Assembly (NCBI GenBank): GCA_023441805.1
Contig: JAEZNO010000018.1
Coordinates: forward strand, 1-64,000
Source: Bacteroidota bacterium
Lineage (GTDB): Bacteria > Bacteroidota > Bacteroidia > Bacteroidales > Lentimicrobiaceae
Direction of reading: 5' to 3'
DNA length: 64,000 bases
In this document: positions 1 to 11,300 of the stretch, piece after piece
Layout: the number at the start of each line of letters is the position of its first letter
How positions within the stretch are numbered: the first letter of the stretch is position 1
The notes under the pieces: generated by a model
Databases searched by the model: none
Seen by the model: the letters and a program-made list of their open reading frames with translations, nothing else
Told to the model about the DNA's origin: nothing
Program-made: the position numbers and the translations under genes

Positions 1-456
1 TGGTAAGACTAGGGTTATTAACAAAAACGTGGTTTATTAACAAAAAGAAAAAAGTAACCAAAAAAGAAAAAGTCAACATCAGTATTAATTAATTCAAAAA
101 AAGTCAATGTTATTCAGGCAAGCTCAAATAGTGAATGATGAATGATGAATAGTGAATTGCCTATTCCACGATCAAATCCAACCCATTCGGGTATTGATAG
201 GGCGATTGAAACAATGGAACTGACTCGTCCTAAATTTTGTTTACAGTTTTTGGGTTAGTACTGTATTTAATTGACATTTCATTTTAATGATAATGGGCTA
301 TGTTGAGCCAGAACTAAGAACTAAGAACAAAGAACAAAGAACAAAGAACAAAGAACTGACGCTGAACGCTGAACGAGTTTCCGCTGAATGCTGAATGCTG
401 AATGCTGAATGCTGAATGCTGAACGCTGAACGCAGAAAGCAGAATAATAGAAACCC
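1..456. repeat. Gene-free stretch with heptanucleotide tandem repeats
   Basis: No gene is visible. Bases 15-46 contain TTATTAACAAAAA twice, 19 bp apart. Bases 131-220 hold a GAATGAT heptad run followed by the hairpin ACCCATTCGGGT (181-192) and GATTGAAACAATGGAAC; the same module recurs near 1862-1903. Bases 311-359 are seven consecutive 7-base units (GAACTAA, then GAACAAA, then GAACTGA). Bases 361-446 are GCTGAAC and GCTGAAT units. All tracts keep a period of 7. Their function is unknown. Confidence 0.8.
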
Positions 457-1215
457 TCAAAGCTTGTACTCCTCTTTCAACGCAATTATCAACGCTGTGG
501 CATCTCTCTTCAGCCAGCTTAAAAAACTATAGGCATGGTTTACGCGGATCTTCGCATTGGCAATTTGCAAATGCAATAATGCTAAGTTTTCTTTGTCGTT
601 GATTATGGGTTCGAACTTCCTTTCCGGATAATTTACTAGTGTATAAAAATTGTGGGCAGCATCATTATTCAGACTCATCAGGTCGTTTATGTTGAATAAT
701 TTCGATTCCATTAATGAAATCTCCGGCTTGTCAGCTAATCCATTCATGACATCAATTAACTGATATCGTGAATACAGATTATAATAAGCGGCAATTTGCT
801 TGTAAAGGGCGACATTTTTCATGTAACGGAAGTTGCCGGAACTCTGCAGCTGTTGGTAAGTGACATTTTGTGAGGTGAATACATCATTCAATGTTATAAA
901 TCGCTCGATGTAGTATATAAACTCATTATTGTCGGTCAATTGATTTAAGGAAATAATCACTTCTGCACTGTCGAGTTTCGACCATATCCATGCTTTTTCA
1001 TCAGTAGTTCGCTGGATGATTGCAGTGTCATTTTTCAGATCGTCGTAGAGTGCCCGGGCATATTGTTTCATTTTGACTTTTTCGGTGAAGTCATCTCTGT
1101 AATTTTCAGCGAAGAAGCCGAGGGTGACAGCCAGGAACAGCATTATAAACTGAAAAAAGCGCTCTTTCCATGGCTTAAGCTTACGAAGCAGTTTTGATTT
1201 CTTTCGGGATCCCAT
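457..1215 (-). CDS. Hypothetical membrane-anchored protein, 252 aa
   Basis: I cannot assign a function. The protein starts with a very basic segment (MGSRKKSKLLRKLK), followed by one hydrophobic segment at about residues 22-37 (QFIMLFLAVTLGFFAE). The rest is about 210 polar, helix-rich residues. That layout predicts an inner-membrane anchor with a soluble domain. The hydrophobic helix ending in GFFAEN, followed by a charged helix, recalls a family of uncharacterised Bacteroidota proteins of about 250 residues (DUF6090-like). This is recollection, not a search result. The gene stands alone, with repeat-filled DNA on both sides, and I see no clear TAnnTTTG promoter upstream on its strand. The ATG at 1213-1215 is the only sensible start. 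The length and intact frame argue for a real gene. Confidence 0.75.
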   Translation of the reverse strand: MGSRKKSKLLRKLKPWKERFFQFIMLFLAVTLGFFAENYRDDFTEKVKMKQYARALYDDLKNDTAIIQRTTDEKAWIWSKLDSAEVIISLNQLTDNNEFIYYIERFITLNDVFTSQNVTYQQLQSSGNFRYMKNVALYKQIAAYYNLYSRYQLIDVMNGLADKPEISLMESKLFNINDLMSLNNDAAHNFYTLVNYPERKFEPIINDKENLALLHLQIANAKIRVNHAYSFLSWLKRDATALIIALKEEYKL

Positions 1216-2276
1216 TTTACCGGATGTTTATGTAATAACAATTAAACGCGATACTCGACTTCAGCGTTCAACGTTCAGCGTAGTAAGGCGTTCAGCGTTT
1301 TGCGTTTTTGTCAGGCGTTCCAATAACTAACACCCAACGCCCAACTGACACCCAACACTAAACGCAGAACGAGTTAATGATGAATGATGAGTCTAATAAT
1401 GAATGATGAATGTTGAATGATGAATCGGATGGTAGCAGGTAAAGAATTACACCCTGCCGGGTATTTGGAGCTAACGCTGAATGCTGAATGCTGAATGCTG
1501 AATAGTGAATTGCCAATCCAACGCACAAGATCGACCCATTCGGGTATGAAAAGGCAAAAGGCAAAAGGCAAAAATTCAAAGTATAAAGGACTCGAACAGG
1601 AAATTGAATTGACCCATACGGGTATTGGAACAATGGAACCAAGAACAAAGAACCAAGAACAAAGAACTAATCACTAATCTCTAATAACTAAAAACCCTTA
1701 AACGCAATACTGAACACTTAACTTAAAACTAGCGCTGAACGCAGAACGAGTGGAAGGCAAAGGGCGAAAGGCAACACTTCGACTTCATCTCGTTCGAAAA
1801 GGAACGAGATTACGCTCAGTGACCTAAATTCAAAGTATAAAGGACTGTACCGGTAATAAAATTGACCCATTCGGGTATTGATAGGGCGATTGAAACAATG
1901 GAACATGGAACTAAGAACTCGGAACTCAGAACTCAGAACAAAGAACAAAGACCCCGGAACCCTTACACGCAATACAAAACGCCGAACGCTGAACGAGTTT
2001 CCGCGACCAGTTTCAGTCGTAAAGATGATGAAGTGTAAATTATTTTAAAAAAAATTTATTTCCTTCGACAATTGCAATCGTCCCTCTTATGTGATTGTCT
2101 TTTTTGCGTTGAAAAATCATCTGAAGATTTTTGTAAAAGCTGGTAATTCAAGTGGATACAGATGCAAATCTTAAAATATGCTGCTGATTTGTCAGCGACA
2201 AATTGTGACGGGATTTGGGGTGTTAACGATATGTTAAAATGACTATAAATGCGAAAAATACGTATTTTTACTACTG
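1216..2276. repeat. Repeat-dense intergenic region upstream of the giant surface gene
   Basis: I see no convincing gene in this 1.1 kb. It is a mosaic of recurring modules: GTTCAGC-type heptads (1261-1345, the complement of GCTGAAC), GAATGAT heptads (1378-1424), an AGCAGGTAAAGAATTAC module with hairpin ACCCTGCCGGGT (1451-1462), GCTGAAT heptads (1475-1502), AAAGGCA heptads (1551-1573) followed by ATTCAAAGTATAAAGGACT, more ACCC-N4-GGGT hairpins (1534-1545, 1612-1623, 1865-1876), and GAACTCA/GAACAAA heptads (1908-1951). Several modules reappear near 17.4-18.5 kb. Short open frames here consist of repeat sequence and are not believable genes. Confidence 0.8.
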
Positions 2277-2280
2277 TTTT

Positions 2281-2304
2281 TTGTGACTTGAGAGATTACC
2301 TTTG
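2281..2304 (+). promoter_or_regulatory. Probable promoter of the giant HYR gene
   Basis: TACCTTTG at 2297-2304 matches the Bacteroidota -7 box TAnnTTTG. A TTG lies at 2281-2283, but only 13 nt upstream instead of the usual 19 or so, so the -33 element is uncertain. Transcription would start near 2311, leaving a leader of about 86 nt. Confidence 0.55.
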
Positions 2305-2330
2305 TACAAATTTGCTATTAATGCATACAT

Positions 2331-2351
2331 ACAGGTTAGTTTTTAACCTGT
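2331..2351 (+). promoter_or_regulatory. Hairpin in the 5' leader of the giant gene
   Basis: ACAGGTTA (2331-2338) and TAACCTGT (2344-2351) form a perfect 8-bp stem with a 5-nt loop. It lies inside a possible 13-codon upstream frame (ATG at 2321, TAA at 2360-2362). It is not followed by a T run, so it looks more like a translational or attenuation element than a terminator. Confidence 0.45.
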
Positions 2352-2396
2352 TGGAGCCTTAACGGCAAGAGTATAAATCACTTAAACAAGTATATT

Positions 2397-5300
2397 TTGG
2401 GGGCAGAATATACACACAAATGCCGGTTTCGCTGGTGGAACCGGGTTGTTAGTCGTTTAATTGTACTGATCGCGCTGATCATTTGCTCAACAGAGCTATT
2501 AGCACAGCAGACAGTACAAGTGATATGGCCACTGACGAATGATGCAGAGTCGATCTACACATCAGGCATTGGCCATACCTCATTTAAGTATGGTGCCTCC
2601 CTCACAAATTTCCGATTCGATTCGATAAACGGCGCAACCTCAGGCGGTTGGAACAGTCGCAACCTAAATAAAGAAGCATATTTCGAATTCACTCTCACTC
2701 CTGAACGGGATGAAGAGTTAACCATCACACAGTTGAAGTTCGAAGTCAGTCTCAGCTCAGTGAACATGCGTACGGCAGTGCATTACTCAAAGGATGGCTT
2801 CAGCAACGAGAGCATACCCATTGGCAACACAGTATATGTAGGAAAACGCAGCTCGCGCGATCTGCTAGTTCAGACCACTCTTCACGTTGCCTGGCCGAAA
2901 ACCCTGAGCATAAGAATCTATGGCTGGAGCGCCCCCAATGCAGCCATAAATTTCTTTGCCAGGGATGTGGAGTTTAACGGGGTGATGAAAAATAAGCAAA
3001 AAGAGGAAGAAATTATTGCTGAAGATACTGGTGGTGAAGGTGGCGAAAGGAGTGTAATGGGATCTCAAACTTTCACAAATTCAGGAACATGGTTATGTCC
3101 TCCAGGTGTTACTTCAGTAACTGTAGAATGCTGGGGTGGTGGAGGAAAAGGCGGCTCTGTAAGTGGAAATACAACTGAAGCTGGCGGCGGCGGCGGTGGT
3201 GGCGGCTATTCAAAGAAAGTTGACATTCCTGTTGTTCCGGGAACTACTTATACAGTTACAGTTGGACTTGGTAGTTCAACAACTGCACCAGGAGGGGATT
3301 CTTGGTTTTTGGATCCCACGACTGTATTAGCCAGAGGAGGTAATTCAGTGGGTGATAATTCTATTAATGGTGCAACTGGAGCAGCAGTCGGCATTGGTAC
3401 TCCCCCATTTATTTATATAGGTGGAAATGGTGCTGACGCAGTTGTTGGTACATATGGTGGTGGTGGAGGCTCAAGTGCAGGTACCGGTTCAAATGGTACA
3501 CATACTTATAATGGAACAGGAGCTCCCGCTCCTTCTGGTGGCGGTAATGGTGGAAATGGAAGAAGTGGAGGTAATGGACCGGGAGCAGTAGGTAACTATC
3601 CTGGTGGAGGCGGAGGTGGCGCCAGAAAGGGAAATGGTAACGGTACTTTCGCTGGTGGAGCAGGTGGAAATGGTAAAGTGGTAATTACTTATTGTGCTAC
3701 TCCAATGGCATACAATGTTACAGGGGGTGGTTCTTATTGTACCGGAGGTTCCGGCATACCGATTGGATTAAGTAATTCTCAAACAGGGATTACTTATCAG
3801 TTATACTTAAATACAACGACAGCATTAGGACCGGCAATACCTGGTAATACGGGAAATCCAATCTCTTTTGGCGCTCAAACAGCTGCGGGAACATATACTG
3901 TTATAGCTACGAATCCTGATGGTAACTGCACTCAGCTGATGACCGGTAGCGCCATTATTAGTATCAATCCCCTTCCAACAGCTACAATAAGCGGTACTAA
4001 TACTGTTTGCCAGAATACGGCATCCCCATTAATAACTTTCACCGGATCAAATGGAACAGCTCCTTATACATTCACTTATAATATTAATGGTGGCGCTAAT
4101 CAGGTTACTCCAGCCGGTAATCCTGTTACTATAGCAGTTCCAACTAATACAGTTGGTAATTTTACTTATTACCTTGTAAGTGTACATGATGCAAATGGTT
4201 GCTCACAGAATGTTAATGGACAGGCAACCATTACAGTTTCTCCGGGAACTCCCAGTCAACCCGGTTCAATTACAGGAAATTCAACACCTTGCCCTAATAC
4301 TAATCAAACATATTCAATAAGTCCTGTACCTAATGCTACAACTTATACATGGACACTTCCCATAGGATGGTCATTGGTTTCAGGAGTAGGAACAACAACA
4401 ATTAACGTTACTTCAGGTACTGCTGGTTCAACCGGGAATATTACCGTTACAGCAGGAAACTCATGTGGTACTAGTGCCGCTTCGATTCTTGCAGTTACTG
4501 TTGCACCTGGAACTCCCGCTCAACCAGGTCTTATTTCAGGTCTGACAACCCAGTGTCCTAATACTACCGGACAAATTTATAGTATAACTCCTGTAGTCAA
4601 TGCTACCGAATACATGTGGACTGTACCGAATGGGTGGACAATTACATCCGGTGGAACTACAAACAGTATCACTGTTACTACTGGTGCTACCGGTCAGAAT
4701 GGAAGTATAACTGTTAGAGCTATGAATCCATGCGGTCTAAGCTCACAAAGAATCCTTGCTGTTAATGTAGGACCGGGCATTCCTGCTACACCAGGCGCAA
4801 TAACAGGAAACAGCACGCCATGTCCAAACATTCCAAATCTAGTATACAGTATAGCACCAGTTACAAATGCAACCACTTATAACTGGAATGTTCCGACAGG
4901 TTGGACCATCACATCAGGTAATGGTACAACTTCAATAACTGTAACTTCCGGAGCGACAGGAGATAACGAAGATATTATAGTAACGGCAGGTAACACTTGT
5001 GGTAACAGTGCTGCTGCAACTTTGGCGGTGACTGTATTACCCGGAACACCGGCAGTACCGGGTCCAATTTCAGGAACAAACTTGCAGTGTGGTAACATGA
5101 CAGGACAAGTTTACAGCATAGATCCTGTACCCGGTGCAAGTTCATATAACTGGACTGCTCCAATTGGATGGATTATCACAGCCGGAAATGGAACAAATGC
5201 AATAACAGTAACGACCGGTGCACCTGGCCAGAATGGGAATATTGCTGTTACTGCAACCAACTCTTGTGGGACAAGTGCAGCACAAACACTGGCAGTAACT

Positions 5301-8300
5301 GTAAACCCCGGTACACCAGGCCTGCCTGGTCCTATTTCAGGACCAATGAATATATGTTTTCAACAGAATGGACTTGTATACTCAATTGATCCTGTTATTA
5401 ATGCAACTGATTATACATGGAGTGCACCCACAGGGTGGACGATTACCTCAGGTGATGGTACAACTTCAATAACAGTAAATTCAGGAGTACCGGGGCAGAA
5501 TGGTAATATATCTGTTACAGCAGGTAATGTTTGTGGAAACAGCTCAGCTTCAATGCTCGCTGTAACTGTTTTAACGGTTCCTCCACAAACAAGCGCTATC
5601 ACTCCTTCTCCTGCCACCGTCTGTGAAGCATCTACACACACATTTTCTGTTTCTCCGGCCCCTCCTGCAGGTACCATTTACACTTGGACAGTGCCGGGTG
5701 ACTGGACAATTAATGCCGGGCAGGGAACAGAACAAATTACCGTAGTTGTGGGTACACAAAATGGAAATATTACGGTAACACCCTCCAATGTTTGCGGAAA
5801 TGGTACACCTATCAGCCATTCAGTTACCGTATCATTATTGCCTTTATCAGCCGGTCCGATTAAAGGTGATGATAATTATTGTGAAGGCACAATTCACACT
5901 TACAGTGTTGATGCTGTTGCCGGTTTAAATTACTTATGGACTGTACCTGACGATTGGACCATTGTTTCAGGGCAGAATACCAACTCAATAACTATCATAG
6001 CTGGTGCTACTTCAGGACCGGTACAGGTTAATCCTGTAAATGCTTGCGGCCTAGGTCCGGTGAGCACATTCAATGTTATGGTAAATCCTTTGCCTGCTGC
6101 ATATACAGGGCCTGACGGAGGTCTTTGTGAAGGAGGCCAGACAGAAATTGGGGGCCCTCCAGTAACGGGAAATACCTATTCATGGACTTCTGATCCTATT
6201 GGATTTACTTCAAATATTTCGAATCCTGTAGTTCAGCCATTTGAAACGACAACTTATTACCTGACTGAAACTACCCCTGCCGGTTGCAGCAAGACAAATG
6301 AAATGACCATAATTACTAATGAAGTAATTATTCTATCAGTCGACCCCGCATCCCAAACAATATGTCCCGGAAGTAATTTTACAATAAATATTACCAGTAA
6401 TATTCTTGGTACTCAGTATACCTGGGACAGAGATAATACATTTACGCTTACAGGGACTCAAACATCTGGTACCGGAAATCCTATAACCGGCATCTTAAAC
6501 AGCACCGATCCTACAACTTCTCAAACCACAGTCTTTACAATCAAAGGATCAGCAATTGGATGTGCAGACAAAATAACAGCTTCGGTAACAGTAATCGATA
6601 ACACACCTCCAGTCATTACATGCCCATCAGATCAAACAAAGGAAATGGTACATGGCATGTGCTCATATACAGCAATAGGAACTGAATTCGATCCGACAGT
6701 TACTGATAATTGTACTGTCACTCTTACCAATAGCTTTAACGGATCGGAGACTCTTGACGGTGCTGTTTTTCCAAAGGGTGTAACCACAGTAACATGGAAA
6801 GCAACTGACCCTAGTGGATTTGAAAGTGAATGTAAATTCAAGATTGAAGTTAAGGATAATATTAAACCTGAAATCTCATGCCCTGGTGACCAGGTAGTCA
6901 ACGTTAACAATGGATGCCGCTACCAGCATTCAGGTACAGGCTGGGATGCTACCGCTACTGATAATTGCTCAATAGAAGCAGTGACTTATACTTTATCAGG
7001 CGCAACTACAGGAACCGGAAGTTCACTGAATAATGCATTTTTTAATACAGGTATAACTACAGTTACCTGGAGAGCAGATGATGGCACAAATCTTGAAACT
7101 TGTACATATACAGTAACTGTTATTGATAATATTCCGCCTTCAATTACATGTCCATCTAATAAGACTGCATCTGCTAATGGTGCATGCTTTGCGAATTTGA
7201 ACATTGAGCATCCTGTTATTACAGAGAATTGTACCATAAACAAATTAACCTGGTCAATAACAGGTGCAACAACAGGCAATTCAGCGGCATTCGGAATAAA
7301 TTATATTCCTGATAATACTGCTTTTAATATTGGTGTCTCAACAGTTACTTATGTAGTTACAGACCAATCAGGGTTAACTGCCACTTGCTCTTTTACAGTG
7401 ACAGTTATCGATAATCAACTACCGGTAATTACATGTCCTGTTCCTGCTGCATTTTATCCCAATACATTGGATCAGTGTTATGCAACACTGATATTTGCAG
7501 CAACTGCAACAGACAACTGCGGAATTCAGTACATAAAATATTATATAGGAGGAGTAGGAGGAACGGAAATAACTTTCCCGTATAATTTTCCGATAGGAAC
7601 TACTCAGGTTACCGCTGTAGCAACTGATATATACAATAATAGCAGTTTACCATGTACATTTAATGTTATGGTGCGTGACACTCAGTTTCCTGTCATTTCA
7701 TGTGTGCCAAGTCCCCAAAGCAGAACAGCAAATACCGGTGCATGTAATTATACTGCTGTTGGCAATGAATTTGATCCTCTGATGTTCAGCGATAACTGCC
7801 CGGGTGTCACTATTACCAATGACTATAATCACAATTCATCACTTGCCGGCGCAGTTTTCCAGCCTGGCAATAAAAATGTTACATGGACTGCCCAGGATGC
7901 TGCCGGCAATAAAACTATGTGTTCGGTAGTAATCAATGTTACTGATAATGAAGATCCTCAGTTAATCAACTGTCCGACAGATATTACTGTTTATACAGGA
8001 TCCAACAGGCTAACCTGCGATCAGGTAGCAACCTGGACTCCCCCCACGGCAGCAGACAATTGCTCAGGTACTGTTACTATCACCTCTAATTATTCACCGG
8101 GTGCAACTTTTCCTGTAGGTAATACCACAGTTATTTATACTGCTACTGATGCCTCGGGCAATTCAACTACATGTAGTTTCATTGTAACTGTGATTGACAA
8201 TACAATGCCAACATTCACAGTTCCGGCGAATGTTACAATTTATGTAACCAATTCTTGCACTTACAATGCTTCAGTTAGTGCAACTGGTGATGTAACTAAT

Positions 8301-11300
8301 GAATTTGATAACTGTACACCTTCCGGACTTCAGGCTACTTTTTCTGATAATATCGTCAATGGGCTATGTCCGGGAACCTTTGTAATAACACGTACATGGA
8401 CTTTGGTTGATAATCACGGCAACACAAATACACAAGTTCAAAACATCACAGTAGCTGATAATATAGCACCTACCTTAAATGCACCACCTGAAATAACAGT
8501 CCAATGTCACCAGGGAGTTGATCCAACTGTAACCGGTCAGCCAACAGCATTTGATAATTGTGCCTCTCCTGTTACTGTTGATTTTACTGATGTTGTTACT
8601 GCGGGTAACTGCCCTAATGCATCTGAAATTAATCGTACCTGGATCGCGACTGATTGCAGTGGAAATGTAACAACCAAAACACAAATTATCCATGTGAGGG
8701 ATAATACGAAACCTGTGATCATTAATGTTATTGACTTTACTGTTGATTGCCCGGATGATATTCCGGCTATTGATATAGCGCATGTCTCTGCCGTCGATAA
8801 TTGCGATGACAATCTAAAAATCACCTTCCATCATGAAACTGCGCAATTTCCTCCTGATGTACCTGGTTATTGTCCAAGACACATTACAAGATATTTCTAT
8901 GTTGAGGATGATTGCGGTAATCTTACAATAGCTGAACAGGAGATTATCATTACTGATATTTGTGACTGCTCAGCTTGTAATGATGATGCACCTTATTTTG
9001 TTATCGATTTTGAGGGGCAACCAAATGGTGATACTACAATATTTAATGTTGTAAGAGATGGTTTGTGCTGTCATTCAGAAGAACCTAATGAGTGTGTATC
9101 CTTCAATGTTTATTTAGATGAAGGGTCGGTGGGTCTTCAGATTACTGTTGGTGGAGCAGTACCCGGACCGCATGAATGGAAAGTTGATTGTGAGGATGTT
9201 GAAATAAATAATGGTATTATTTGTTTGCCTGGTGGTACTTTCTATCTATTCACTTATTGTAAACCGGGTTCTAATAAAAATGACTATCGTTTCATTGCTC
9301 TGGCAGATATAGTAGTAGCCGGTGAATTCCAATCACGTGTATCCTGTAATCAGCAGATAGAGGTTTCATCAAACGTGTCAAATGTTACATGGAACAGTAT
9401 ATTTCCGGGAACTCCGGGTCTATACAACAGTTATCTTTCATGCCTTGACTGCCTTAATCCTTTCTTTAATCCGGGTCCTGGTGCCCCTCCGGTCATTAAA
9501 TATCAGGTTTGCGGTACAGTTGCCGGTTCACCATGCGTTGGTGAACTGGGGTACGGATGCGATACTGTAACAATGTATGTTCATGAACCGATACACGTGA
9601 CTTTTAATGTTGATCCTGGTCAGTTCTGCCTTGAGGCAATTCCTCAGATAATTGCAACTGTTACGCCAGAAGAGACTACTTATATTCTTGAGTGGTTTGC
9701 GGGAAGTGATACAACAGTAACACCTTTATGGACAGGGAATGGATTTACACCTCCCGGCCCGGGCCCTTATACACTAAAAGTGACTGATACAGAGGAGGGA
9801 GTTCCATGTTCTATATACCTCTATCCTTTTATTGTAGCTCCGGATGATGATCCACCAGCGATAGTACCTCCGCTGCCATTAACCCTTGAGTGCAACGATT
9901 CCGGTAATTATCAGGCCATCCAGAACTGGCTCTCAATGGCAACAGTAACAGATGAACATCCATTACTCTACTTTGAACACGATTACGAAGGTATAACTGA
10001 GGGTTGTAATATAACACTTACAGTTACATGGAAAGCTGAGGATGATTGTAACAATATTGGATACGCTACTTCGACTATCACAATAATCGATACACAGGCA
10101 CCAACATGGACAACAACACCTGGTAGTCTTGATCAAACTGTTGAATGTTCTGATGCAAATGCCCTTGCTACCGCACAGGCTTTAAAACCAATACCTTATG
10201 ATCAGTGTGATGATAATCTTACAGTAACAAAGACCTCAGGATTATTTATTACAGGTTCATGTCCTCAGGCCGGCACATATACAAATACCTGGGTTGCCAC
10301 TGATGATTGCAATAACGTAAGTGCTGTATTTACACAAGTTATCACTGTGATTGACAACACTGCTCCCGTATGGACTACACTGCCAGGAACGATGAATGTT
10401 TCATTGGATTGCAGTGACCTGGAAGGAATTGCTGCTGCCCAGACAGAGCGCCCGGCCGCATTGGATAATTGTTCACCTACATTGACTATCAACAAAGTCG
10501 CTGGTGCATTTATTCCGGATCCTGGTTGTTCAAGTGCAGGTACATATACCAATACATTCACGGCTGTTGATAATTGTAATAATGTGTCGTCAGTTTATAC
10601 TCAGGTAATTACCATTACTGACAACAATGTTCCTGAGATTACACAGGAAGCACAGAATGCCACTGTTGAGTGTGACGGTTCAGGCAACCTGACAGAACTT
10701 AATAATTGGTTAAATAACCATGGCAGTGCCACAGCAACGGACGCTTGTAACGGAGTACTTACATGGACTTATGAAACTCCGGTATTTCAGGCTCAATGCG
10801 GTGAAACAGGATATTATACTGTGTTATTCACTGTTAAAGATGAGTGTGATAATAGTGCCACAACTACTGGTATCTTCACAATAGTTGATACTGAAGATCC
10901 TATCATTTCCTGCCCACAGAATGTAACAGCTAATGTTGATCTTACAAATTGTGTTGCTACAGGAGTGAATCTGGATACGCCGGTAGTTAGTGATGATTGT
11001 TCAAATGTAACCATAACCAATGATGCTCCTTCGGCATTCCCACCGGGTGTAACTATAGTAACATGGACTGCAACTGATGCATGTGGCAACTTCTCTACTT
11101 GTCAGCAAACAGTGACCGTTGAAGATCTACTTCCACCTTCAGTGGAATGCCCTGCTGATCCGGCACCGGTTAATGCAGCTCCAGGAACCTGCTCTGCCTT
11201 TGTAACTGTACCACCACCAAATGTTACTGACCCATGTCCGGTCAATATTACTAACAACTCACCATACCAGACAAGCCTCACCAATGCAAGTGGCACTTAT

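Noticed and set aside
205..220. GATTGAAAC, an end often seen in CRISPR repeats
   Set aside because: It occurs only in the two copies of a dispersed module, at 208-216 and near 1888-1896, with no regularly spaced repeats or unique spacers.
1358..1972. Several 60-96-codon frames in the heptad region
   Set aside because: They translate the tandem repeats themselves (runs of SIQHSAF-like peptides) and have no signal, domain or promoter.
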